From assembly GCA_022414725.1 (NCBI GenBank), contig CM039463.1:79781183-79845182 (forward strand): 64,000 nt of DNA. Reading direction: 5' to 3'. Position 1 is the stretch's first letter, and each line of letters opens with the position of its first letter. The notes under the pieces were generated by a model. The model searched no databases. It was not told the origin of the DNA and saw nothing but the letters and a program-made list of their open reading frames with translations. This document shows positions 42,623-52,870 of the stretch, piece by piece. Source of the stretch: Microglena sp. YARC (taxonomy: Eukaryota > Chlorophyta > Chlorophyceae > Chlamydomonadales > Chlamydomonadaceae). Position numbers and translations under genes: made by a program.

Positions 42623-44035
42623 AGAGGTTAACCACGTCTGTGAGCACCCTCTGAACAACTGGCATCTGCTGCTGGATGGATTTATGTGTTAGCGTGGAGT
42701 AGAGGGAGGGAGCTGTTCGTCAGTTAAAGTTACATGTTGGACCGACTCTTCCAGTCTAATATTTGCTTTCGGGAATTGCAATTGGATGACGGCTGCAAGG
42801 ATTAGGCAGCTAGCTACTACCTACATGCTGAAATCATGAAACGTCTAATTACCAATGTAAATATACTGCAATAAAACTTGTCTCCCGATTGTACCATATT
42901 CTCCTTTCTCAAAATCTTAAACCTTATTCTAAGGCCTAGTAAAAGAGTAGAGGGCCAATGAGCAGTAACAGTGCAAACTTGAACTTGGTTACAAAGCTTC
43001 AGCCAGCAATTTATCTGCCCGCCGTTTTCGGCAGTATTTTTTTACCTGGGAAATTGTAAACGCGGACAGCAACAGTGCAAAACTAGAAATCTGTAGTTCG
43101 GTTATTGAGTTAGTGACCAATGGTAAGGTTTTTTTTTTTTTTATGGTATGGTATGCCCTTTCCCTTGGTCAAGGGGATTATTGGCTGTCTCACCTACAGA
43201 AGTCGGCATATCTTCTGCGGGAATTGTGGCCTCGTGCCATTTTCCTATGGAAATTTGAAATTGTTAAAAAAAACCATCCAGCCAGATCCAGCCATTATAT
43301 TAAATTGCGACTACAGCATAGGTCTTGGGCGCAAGCCTGCAAGAAACAGGTGGCATGTTCTAATATACTTATAGTGGCAACGACAAGCTAACGTGCTGAA
43401 TGATCCATCAATAATTCAAGTCCACGAATAGAAGCCACAGGACTCGCCCAGGAGGCCCCTTCGGTTCCTCGTAATTCGCGTCGGCGGCGTGCTGACTGTG
43501 CGATCCCCTATGAGGGCCGAGAGCAGGGGCCCAGGCTGGCAGAGAGTCCATGCTCAGATCAGATCGGTCCTTAATTCAGGTACAGATGGTGTATCCCGGG
43601 TGTATCCCTCTCCTTTTTTTCGACTCCCCAGACACTATCTGGAGGTACAGAAAGGGGCGCGTACGGCGTCTTCATGAAGTTCCTTGTCAACGGCTGGCGA
43701 TCCCCATTATAGTGGATATTGCCACTCGCCACAGCTATATTACAATCCATCCATTCACAAATCCGATCAGGCCTGCAAGCTGCTTATCGAATCCTGCGCA
43801 CGTCCCGGGCATCGCACTGCTCGTGGTCAAGTTCGGAGCTTCGATCTCCTACCTCGACCCGGACGCAATCTGAACTTGGATTTTATCTGCGCGTCTTAAT
43901 AGCTTCAATATCCGCCTCTGCGTACCCACCTGTCTCTTCCTTATTCCGTTCGACCCGCTCCCATTGACACATGTCTACTTGCCTCTAGCCAGACTGCTAT
44001 CTCAAACCGACGAACCTTAGCAAGCATCGAGTAGA
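42623..44035. other. CCT3 3' flank and TOG gene upstream region
   Basis: CCT3 3' UTR to about 42890, then a GCTTCAGCCAGCAATTT dispersed repeat (42975-43035; also near 15965, 27845, 48865, 55025 and 57190). The rest has no recognised repeat or gene; it includes the promoter region of the TOG-domain gene. Confidence 0.5.
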
Positions 44036-47000
44036 ATGGGAGCCTTATTTTCTAAGAAGAGCTCCAAGGTCGCCCCAGAGACTACTGCTGACAAACCTCA
44101 GTCAGCTCCATCGCGACTGGAGGGCCTTGATGGCACCAACCCAGCACATTGCGTTGAACCTCGCCGAGCCATCACTCCCAACCAAGACTACCCAGGGTGC
44201 GTTTAAATATCACTTCGCTGCGTCCATGCGCTTGAAGCCCGTTGAATGTTGCTGTGCCAGTGTGCCGCTGGTGTCACATGCTCTGACCTGTCGTCTGTCA
44301 CCTGATAATGAGTCTGACTTCGAAAATGTGTCACCAGCAGGCGCAGGACGCGGGACCCATCTCGCCAGGCGCAGGCGGCAAGAGGGCACCAAAGAAGATT
44401 GACGTGATTGGAAAGCAGACGGACGGAGCTCAGCTGGCCCAGGTTTTCTCGTCTGCTGCCGTGCCACTGCCCGAGGAGGGCAAGCCGTGGGCCAAGGTAG
44501 GCAGGCAGGGACATTTGGGGTGGGGTGTGTGTGTGTGTGTGGGGGGGGTAACCCCTTGGAGGAAGCGGGAAAACTGCATACCCTAACCAGTGTATGTAGA
44601 GACGATTCTATGCGATTGGTGCATCGTTTTATTGACTTTGGGAGGGTGACGAGCAAGGGTACGATGGAGAGGGATTTTGACAGATGATTCGTGTGTAGTA
44701 GATATATTTGGGGAAGAGGAGCGAGCGAGTGCCTGGGGTACTGTTCACACTGATGAATAAATAAACAAATAAATAAATACAAGGCATGAGGTTGAGGGGA
44801 CCGCCACGTTTGCTTGCACTGGGGCCTACCACCATCACATTGATACAATATGCTATCTGGTAGTTCTGGTGGTCAAATGTGGGGTAGCTAAATGTCTCAG
44901 CTCAGACTGTGCAGTATTGGCCCCTTCAGAGTTCAGCTACCAAAGGCTGTATGAGGCCACATTCAGTGTTTATACTTTCAGCTGCAAGCAGCAGCTTCTA
45001 GGCAGATCCCCTGACTGACTATTCAGCCAAACCTGGCGTAACCTCGGGCACCTTGAAGCTGGCATGATCAGCTGTCCAGAACTGCTGAAATATTTTGGTA
45101 TAGCCCAGTGGCCGGTTCAGGGAGCTGCCAAGAAGAAAAACCCTGGCCACATTATCCATACAATAATCTTGCATAGGATTGTGCGTGCTGGCACGGCCAC
45201 CACATTGCTGTCGATTTGTCCATCTGTGCTACTGACCTGTGCTCACTTGTTACGATGTAGAATATGCAAAAGTTGCAGAATACATAGTTCTGGTCATACG
45301 CGTATTCCTTGAACCCACAAGATCCAAAATCCTGGAGTCTAGGGAACAGCATATCATATGATGTTGACCAAAGGCAAGTATGATATCATATAATATCATT
45401 CAAATTGCGTTATATCATATTGTATATAAATTGTAGTTTTAGCCTAGTCAGACTGCCGGCATCATATGATACCATATGAAGACATGATATCATATTGCCG
45501 TTCTTTGCTTATATCACTTCCTTCCTCAGGTGTTTGACGAGAGAATTGTGAAGGACCTGTACAGCGGGAGCTGGAAGGACAGGGAGCAGGGCCTAACCTC
45601 AGTATCACGGGCTATTCAAAGCCCTGCCTTTGCAAACTCCAAGGATGCCAACGAGGCGTACATGGTTTCCACTCAAATCGCTGCCCGAAGCATCAAGTGA
45701 GTACTTGTTTTCTCCTATCCACACTTGTGTGGTACTGTACTACCCCCCCCCCCCCCCCCCCCCCTCCCCCTCCCCCTCCCCCCACCCCTACTGACCCCCT
45801 CCCTCCACCCCTCCACACACACACACACACAAACACAAACACACACACCTCCCCCCATCCCCCCACCCACCCCACCCACCGACCCACTGGTTAATTCAGT
45901 TCAATTCAATTCGATCGAATTCATGATCAGCCCTGTGAATGCTGACCAAGGAACCAAAAAGCTGTTTGTCTGCTGAATTTCAATCTGTTTGTCTCCTCTT
46001 ATCAAGAGTACTGCACTGATGTTGAAGGCTGGCCTGTCAAGGAGAGATATCCTATTTTGATCAATATCGCTCATTATCAAAATCGCTCATCATCAACATC
46101 GCTCATTATCATCATCGCTCATTATCAACATTGGCCATTATCACGTTCAACTCCCTCCACACCCAATCCTGACTTCATCCCTCCCCAACCTTCCCCAGGG
46201 ACAAGGTCTCTCCCATCTACCACGCGTCCCTGGATCTCATGCAAACCATCATGCATGTGTACGGCAACCTGCTGCCTGGACCTGCCCTCCAAGCTGGCTT
46301 GGACCCCCTCATGCCCGCACTCATCCACCGCTGCGGAAACTTGAACTCCAGGATCCATGAGGCTTCCTTGCAAGCCATCCTGAACATCGCAAGCTACCCC
46401 AAGCTAGGCACTGCCTATGTCGGACCCTTCGCCCTGTCTTCTGTGCCCAAGGTGGCCAAGGATGCAAATGCATCCGCGCAGATGTACGGCCGCTTGGAAC
46501 TAATCTGTGGCATGCTTGTCAATAACTGCGCCCCGAACTCCATGGCCGGCCTAGGCCTCCAAGACACGCTGACCTTCGCCAAGGCGGGGTTGGATATGCC
46601 GGACGAGAAGGTGCGCTCTTGTGCCATCAAGGTGGTGGTTGAGGTGTACAAGCTGCGAAAGTCTGCTGGAGAGGATTTGGAACCCGAGCGCTATTTGGGT
46701 GCTATGAAGCCAGCATTGCTGCAGATCCTGCATCGGAAGTTTGCCGAGGCCTCCTCCGAGACCGGCATCAATGGCAGGGGCGATGCTAGGGGTATGGCCA
46801 CGGGTGTCAACATCAAGGTCAGTAAAGGCCTCCCTCCCATGACCACAAACTCCTCGTCCACCAACCTGGGCCGAGGCAACCTGCCCCCCATCGGAAGCTC
46901 AAACAAGTTCAGCCGCCCCACCACAGGCAGCAAGGCTGGCCCAGCAAGCCCGTCCACAAACAGGTCAAACTCAAAGATGAAACCTGCCCCCCCATTGTCA

Positions 47001-47177
47001 CCCAAGGGAGGTCCTTCGTCAAGCCCTAAGCCCAAACGACTCGGCACTAGCAGTGGCAGGTTTGCGCCAGCTAGTACTATGAAGGCCAGCCCGATGGCAA
47101 CAGAGGGTTTGTTGGATGAGGAGGAGGAGAGCCTGATCAGGTACATTGCTGGAGACAATGAAAATATGAAGTTGTGA
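44036..47177 (+). CDS. CEP104-type TOG-domain protein with N-myristoylation signal
   Basis: Exons: 44036 to 44196 or 44200, 44313 or 44338 to 44496, 45530-45696 and 46199-47177, about 490 aa; both boundary pairs of intron 1 keep frame. N-terminus MGALFSKKSSK matches MG-x-x-x-S-K-K, the N-myristoylation plus basic-patch signal. The middle (VFDERIVKDLYSGSWKDREQ, AARSIKDKVSPIYHASLDLM, LPLMPALIH-like HEAT repeats, PDEKVRSCAIKVVVEVYKL) parallels the TOG array of CEP104/FAP256, a tubulin-binding ciliary-tip protein. The C-terminus is basic, Ser/Pro-rich (about 120 aa) and ends acidic LDEEEESLIRYIAG. The jelly-roll and zinc fingers of CEP104 are absent, so this is a TOG-only relative. Intron 2 carries a MITE. 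Confidence 0.85.
45340..45503. mobile_element. TAGGGA-family MITE in TOG gene intron 2
   Basis: TAGGGAACAGCATATCATAT ... CATATTGCCGTTC, ending only 26 nt before the exon 3 acceptor. It provides part of the branch/pyrimidine region. Confidence 0.82.
45742..45895. repeat. Poly-C and CA/CCCA low-complexity tract
   Basis: C homopolymer of about 22, CCCCCT repeats, (CA)n and CCCACC repeats in TOG gene intron 3. Confidence 0.85.
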
Positions 47178-49010
47178 TCTACTGATGGTCAACTGTTTTT
47201 CTTGTGCGATGCGTCGCCATTCCGTCACTGCATGGCGACACATGGGTCCGGCTAAACTGGACAGAAATGCCCCCCGGGCTACGCGCTTCACGCTCCATGG
47301 GTTTCAGGGGGCAGCGTGTTGTACTGGGTTCGCACCAAGTCACTCAATTTGTGACGGGAAAAAAACAGTGCTGATGGTCTGGCTTGGGCTTGTGACCAGT
47401 CACAGTCACAACACACTTATTGAGATATACGTTCCTTGTGGAATAAGACAATTGGATATGATGATAATGATGACAGCTCACATGAGTATGCATAATTTGT
47501 CATGAGGTAGCCAGAAAGGCGGACGGGGATAAGCCACCTCAATGACAATATGATTCAGTTCTGAAATGAGTACTGAATTATGAGTGGGGCATAAAAAAGG
47601 ACACACTACGTGAAATTGACAAAATGACCTCAATATTTGCTTCACATGGGATCTTGCAAAAAGAAACAGAATGTCTCAAGAGGATCTAAGGCGGTGATAG
47701 TTGTGACACCTAGCGACCTCGACATTTGCTTCACATGGGATTTTGCTCGTTGAAACAGAATGGCTCAAGAAGATCGAAGGTGGTGCTAGTTGTAACACAG
47801 TAACACCTAGCAACCTCCTCATTTGCTTCACATGCAATTTTGCTCATTGAAAAGAATGGCTCAAGAGGATCGAAGGTGGTGCTAGTAGTGACATGTAGCC
47901 AGACTAGTAGGGTAACATGGTCACATTGTGCAGTCGCCCTGAATTATCCCTTAAAGTCAATAGAATAATAGGCTGCGATGCTGATTTCATTGGCAACACA
48001 TATCAACTTTCAGAAAAATTATCTCACATGTTGTGGTGCAAATATGATACAAAATATCAGGGAATCAAGAGCCTCACGCGCATTTTCTTGCGGGCTCTTG
48101 GGGGCTCTCCCAAACCTCTTCCCATTATCTGAATTTATACATAAATAGTACGCCTTGTTATGAGGCGTGAGGTTGAGGGGGCCAGCCCGTTTGCTTGCAC
48201 TGGGGCCAACCACCACTTCCCGTTATATCTTGTTTTCCGCAACTGCCTATGGTTGTGTGCTGGTGTGTGTGGTTGACTGGTTGGTTTGCGTGTGCTGTTG
48301 TATGGTGGTTGTTGGATCATATGTGTGGTTGGTCAGTGTGTACCGTTGTATTGGGGGCCTTGAATGTGTCTGTGCCTGCTTGAGGATGGGCTTCTTGGCT
48401 TGAGACAAGCCAGGCTTCATTAAATGCAGGCTTGCAGCTTGCTATCCATGCTTGCCATCCATGCTGCCAGGTTGGCTGCCAGTGCAGGTCGATAATAGAG
48501 TGATTATCATTCATTTTTATATCATGGTCCAGGTAGTAGTCATTGGCCTGCCATAAAAAGAGAGGAGCGGTCAGCATTGATTTTGCGACAATCCTCTATG
48601 AATTGCCCCATCCGGCCAAATGGCTGGTGAATCAGGACATTTTTGAAAGCCACTTAATATGGCAATTGACTGTACAAATGTACAGCAGTAAACGGTTAAC
48701 TGCTAGTATAGTTCTGTACTTTATTTTACTACATTAGGATACAACTCGAGACGTTGTCTGCATATGTGCGGTATCTTAGTGCCGTGTGGAGATATAATAA
48801 ATGCTTCATTATCGTGGCATGATTCGAATAAGCACACTCTGTAATCCGTTTGTTTTGCATCAACAACTTAAACTTAGTTATACAGCTCCAGCCAGCAGTT
48901 TGCCGTCGTCTTTAGCGGTAAAATTTAAATTAATTTTTTTTTGCCTCAGACGTATAGCGTGTTTCAGCTCACTGCTGAGATCTTGTTCTCCAACTAAAAG
49001 GTAAGCAGCG
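47178..49010. other. Intergenic region after the TOG gene
   Basis: Contains a CGATGCGTCGCCATTCCGTC repeat fragment (47200-47300), three copies of a roughly 85-bp unit with TTTGCTTCACATGGGATTTT and AACAGAATGGCTCAAGA (47600-47890), and a GAGGCGTGAGGTTGAGGGG copy (48165-48225, also 44785-44840). No gene is supported. Confidence 0.5.
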
Positions 49011-49018
49011 TTGTCAAC

Positions 49019-49214
49019 CAGGGTACTTCCATTTACCAAATTGGCCAGCGCTTTAGCGCACTTGACGAGAGAGAAAAATTGCGCTTTGTAATGCAAACAG
49101 CGCAAAAATTGCTTGCTGCGCCCACAAGGGGGTGCAAAAAATGTGCGAAACGCGCAGCGGGGCTCAAAAAGGCAGCGCGCCTGCGAGCTAAAGTGCGCGC
49201 TTGGAAGTACCCTG
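49019..49214. mobile_element. hAT-like MITE with perfect 8-bp target duplication
   Basis: 196 bp, CAGGGTACTTCCATTTACC ... CTTGGAAGTACCCTG, flanked by TTGTCAAC on both sides (49011-49018 and 49215-49222). CAGGG termini plus an 8-bp duplication are diagnostic of hAT-type transposition. Interior AAATTGGCCAGCGCTTTAGC is shared by all family members. Non-autonomous. Confidence 0.95.
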
Positions 49215-49599
49215 TTGTCAACATAACATATTATTGAGCTCATCCTCAGAAGAGGAAGACAAGTATAGGACGGAAGGACAATGTGCACATCTACTCACAA
49301 AAACAATATTTATGCGCTGATGCCTAGATTACCGCGGTGATTGAAAGGTGGTTAAAAGTTGTTGTATCGAATTGAAACCTCCACTAAGGTCATGAAATGG
49401 CGGAAATCACCTTGTGCACTCATCGCTTTTTGTCTGGTTATACAAAGCAAAGTGAGGTAATAGGTGGCAGACCCCTAGACAACACCGATACGTCCGCGCC
49501 GTCCGTGCCCAATTCCAGTTGGTTTGTCTATTCCCAGCCCCCCCACCACCACCACCACCACCACCACCACCACACCACCACCACCACAAACAAAAAACC

Positions 49600-49830
49600 A
49601 TGGCTTACTTGGATTGATAGCACACGGTCCATTCTTCTCTTGGCTCCTAGGCACCAGGGCCATTTTGCCCCCTACCCACCCAGCACCACCACACACACAC
49701 ACACTCGCCCCCCACTCCCCCCCACACACCCGCACACCACAGAAACACAAAACACATGACTTACTTGATAGCACATGGCCCCACCGCACACCGTCTCTTA
49801 GCTCCTAGGCACCAGGGCACTGTGCCCCCC
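49600..49830 (+). repeat. Two echoes of an acceptor-exon head
   Basis: Two copies (about 49600-49672 and 49756-49830) of the sequence at 49915-49970: ATGACTTACTTGATAG..., a pyrimidine stretch (GTCTCTTAGCTCCTAG), then GCACCAGGGC. Spacers are CA- and C-rich. The third, rightmost copy continues into the open frame at 49957. Confidence 0.75.
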
Positions 49831-49842
49831 CCCGCCCCCCCC

Positions 49843-49844
<2 letters not shown>

Positions 49845-49882
<38 letters not shown>

Positions 49883-49900
49883 ACACACACACACACGCAC
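49845..49900. repeat. (CA)n microsatellite
   Basis: CA dinucleotide repeat of about 25 units with minor interruptions. Confidence 0.92.
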
Positions 49901-49956
49901 CACACTACAAAAACCCATGACTTACTTGATAGGCCCAACCGTCTCTTAGCTCCTAG

Positions 49957-50238
49957 GTACCGGGGCCAATGTGCGGGAATGATGGGAGGTTTGAGAAGAA
50001 GTTTGCATCGTGGGACGCCAACGACGTTGCATACTTCAACCCCAAGGAAAGAGAGCAACTCGTATCGACCGCCGCCGAGGTCCAATGGGATGCCTCGGTA
50101 TTCGGCCAGGGCCATAGCCTCGACTTAGCAGCTAAACTTAGTGAGTTTTGTCGCTCGACCCGTCATCTGTTGACTGGTCCAGTCATTGCCTTGCTCGGCT
50201 CGGCGCGAGTTATCTATAAGCACCCGCAGCCTGTATAG
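49957..50238 (+). CDS. Possible exon, unknown protein
   Basis: After acceptor GCTCCTAG the frame reads VPGPMCGNDGRFEKKFASWD, NDVAYFNPKEREQLVSTAAE, then VFGQGHSLDLAAKL before composition changes; a donor near 50150 or the stop at 50238 could end it. An opposite-strand frame of similar length exists, but the plus reading has the upstream acceptor and looks more protein-like. No family is recognised. Confidence 0.3.
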   Translation, partial: VPGPMCGNDGRFEKKFASWDANDVAYFNPKEREQLVSTAAEVQWDASVFGQGHSLDLAAKLSEFCRSTRHLLTGPVIALLGSARVIYKHPQPV

Positions 50239-50574
50239 TTCAACACCAGTTGGTCGGCCCTATGGATCAACTCTGATCTGGCGATTTTAGCGACAAGCTG
50301 TCGCTGTCGCCTGGATTGGACGGGCCAGCGTGACCCGTCATATCGGTACTCGTCAGAAGAGAGGTCGAAGTCAGAAGAAGGATAATTTGAAGCTCGAGAT
50401 AGCTAACGCTAGGTCGCTAGCACACTGCCGCAGCAAAGTAGGAGAGCAGGAAAGCAACAGCGAGAAATAGAGGTCAACGAGCTTCAGTGCGAAGTGAATG
50501 ATACATCACCTTGTGAAGGACATAGCAAATAGGGACAGCAAATAGCGACATTGCATTTATTAGCATCTATTCTC

Positions 50575-50838
50575 CTTTTTTCTTCTTCTTGTGACTTCTT
50601 ATTTGTTAGCTTCTCACCTCTGCCACTGTTAGTGGTTGAGATCTGGGTCCTACTCTAGGGGGTTTAATACCTACGCCACCAAGACGGTGGTTGGGAGTTT
50701 GGTTTGTTTGTCCTTGACACACCCCTGATGTAATGGGGTTTTTTGCTTTGTGGGTGCTTTTTGTTTTTGTTTAAAGCACAGAGTCTCACACACCCTCGCG
50801 GTGTCAAGTAGACTTTCACATGTAATGTAATGTAATAG
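50575..50838 (+). mobile_element. LINE 3' end, severely 5'-truncated
   Basis: Almost identical to 29335-29605, including GGTTGAGATCTGGGTCC, CGGTGGTTGGGAGTTTGG and the CATGTAATGTAATGTAAT tail. No coding part remains. The high similarity to the other copy indicates recent activity. Confidence 0.88.
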
Positions 50839-50839
50839 C

Positions 50840-51940
50840 AAGATAGCTACCAGCGAGATAGCAAATAGCGAGATAGCAAATAGCGAATTAGCAACAAGTG
50901 AGTTAGTAAAAAGCGAGTTAGCATCTAGCTCTCCACCAACACACCATCACACTTAGACACATACACACACAAAAAGTCCAATACGAGGACGGTGTGCCGA
51001 AAGTGATTTTCATAATAAAATAAAGACAGAAGTCCAGCTCCATCATACTGAACTCTTAATATCTTGTCTTCAAGGGGACATATGGGCCAGAGTTCTTCGA
51101 CCCACCTAGATAAAGATGACATACAGATAGGGAGCGGCAACTAATATTAGTGTTTGAAAACTAATATTAACTCATATCATTACAGTGTCACAATAATATT
51201 ACTTTTTCAACTAAATTCGAAATTCTGGTGAGGCGGCTCGTCCAACTAATATTACCAGTATGTAATATTATATAATATTATTTATTCACTAGTATTATAT
51301 AACATAGCCGACTCCTACATACAGGCAACAGTTGTTCAGGGAACTGCGTCCTCTATCGCAGACGAGACAGATCATACTTCTTATGCTACCCGAAAAAACA
51401 TTGAAATTGAAAAATGAAGTTGTTCGATTTTGGTGTTTGAAGGGATTCCTCCCCCGGAAATGTGGCCTCGAGGCTTTAAAAAGAAATATCTCCAAATCAC
51501 AATTTTATTTCATACCTTATGCTGAATAAAAGTAGGTATAATTCAGCATAAGGTCTGAATGCTGAATTATTGTATTGTGAAATGAAGAAACAATTCACAA
51601 TGTAGTCAATGCTGCTGCATGACAGAAAAAGTAAATGAAGACAAGGAAAAAATACAAACACCACAGAAAAATATGTTTTCAACTCACGGCCTGCAAGTAT
51701 ATCAGGACCCACCCCTTGGCACCACCAACATCATCGCGTCCCAAATGTATGCCAAACCTACACAGCTCAAACCTGCACGTCTACAGGCCACCCTTACACA
51801 CCTCACGACCACATACTTCAACACAAGTCAAAAATAACACATGAGCCCGAGGGCAGACCTCCAGGGGACCCACCAGGACAACCTCATATTTATGGCTCAA
51901 TCCGCATGGCTTGATTCGTAACACTCACTTCCCGCCCTAT
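50840..51940. other. AT-rich stretch, no gene supported
   Basis: Contains AGCGAGTTAGCAAATAGC repeats (50840-50925), several TAATATTA/AATATTATA palindromes (51140-51300), and a hairpin of 14-bp arms ACCTTATGCTGAAT / ATTCAGCATAAGGT at 51513-51554. A short frame at 51690-51836 after a possible acceptor (TATATCAG) could be an exon of the gene ending at 52870, but evidence is thin. Confidence 0.45.
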
Positions 51941-51943
51941 CCT

Positions 51944-52475
51944 GGCACATTCCCGCCCTCTCATGTATGCACGCACACAGGCGACGACACGACCATTCCC
52001 ACATTGAAAGGAGTTTAGGGTTTAGCACCCATGCGCACACACAAGCATACATGCACTAACATGCACACACACAAGCACAAGCACATGCACATCCTGACAC
52101 ATTCCCGCCCTCTCTTGTATGCACGCACACAGGCGACAACACGACCATCCCCACCTTGCAAGGAGCTTAGGGTTTAGCACCCATGCGCACACACAAGCAT
52201 ACATGCACACACACAAGCACAAGCACATGCACATCATGACACATTCCCGCCCTCTCTTGTATGCACGCACACAGGCGACAACATGACCATCCCCACCTTG
52301 CAAGGAGCTTAGGGTTTAGCACCCATGCGCACACACTAGCACACATGCACACATACATGCACACACACAAACAAAAGCACATGCACATCCTGACACATTC
52401 CCGCCCTCTCATGTATGCACGCACACAGGCGACGACACGACCATCCCCACCTTGAAAGGAGCTTGGGGTTTAGCA
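51944..52475 (+). repeat. Four echoes of the 52545 exon head with acceptor
   Basis: Four copies of TGACACATTCCCGCCCTCTC, TATGCACGCACACAG (acceptor), then GCGACGACACGACCATCCCC and ACCTTGCAAGGAG. The exon part ends and TTTAGGGTTTAGCACCC plus CA-rich sequence follows. Copies at about 51944-52030, 52087-52180, 52237-52320 and 52395-52470; the fifth, at 52502-52571, runs on into the true exon. Confidence 0.9.
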
Positions 52476-52544
52476 TCCATGCGCACACACAAGCACATGC
52501 ACATCCTGACACATTCCCGCCCTCTCTTGTATGCACGCTAACAG

Positions 52545-52870
52545 GCGACGACACGACCATCCCCACCTTGCAAGGAGTTACCCAGTTCAGCCCTTGGTTC
52601 CAGAATGGCACGCGGAAAAGCATGTTGCTTGATTTACAAGCTTCTGTCCATGAGGGTCACACACACCCCACTACGACACAAGCTGACATTTGGATTAACA
52701 CGCCGCCCTTCTTGGAACTTTCATATAAGGGGATAGATGCTAGGGGAACCCATTTCGAGATTACAAAAAAACACAACTTGTGCATGGAGTTGGACATCAG
52801 AAAGTTTAAGAATGATTCGAGGGGGATGCACTTAAGCAAAGGGTACCCCCGGTTGTTTGTGGGGAATTAA
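52545..52870 (+). CDS. Terminal exon of an unrecognised gene
   Basis: Acceptor CACGCTAACAG; phase 1 entry; 107 codons to stop at 52868-52870. Sequence starts GDDTTIPTLQGVTQFSPWFQ, then NGTRKSMLLDLQASVHEGHT, FLELSYKGIDARGTHFEITK, and ends YPRLFVGN. Mixed polar and aromatic composition, no low complexity, consistent with a folded domain's end; no family is recognised. Upstream exons are not convincingly identified. The exon head is echoed four times upstream, as in the other genes here. Confidence 0.5.

Noticed and set aside
49798..50115. Minus-strand frame opposite the 49957 exon
   Set aside because: It shares the repeated segment, but the plus strand has pyrimidine tract plus CTAG acceptors in all three copies and a more protein-like composition.
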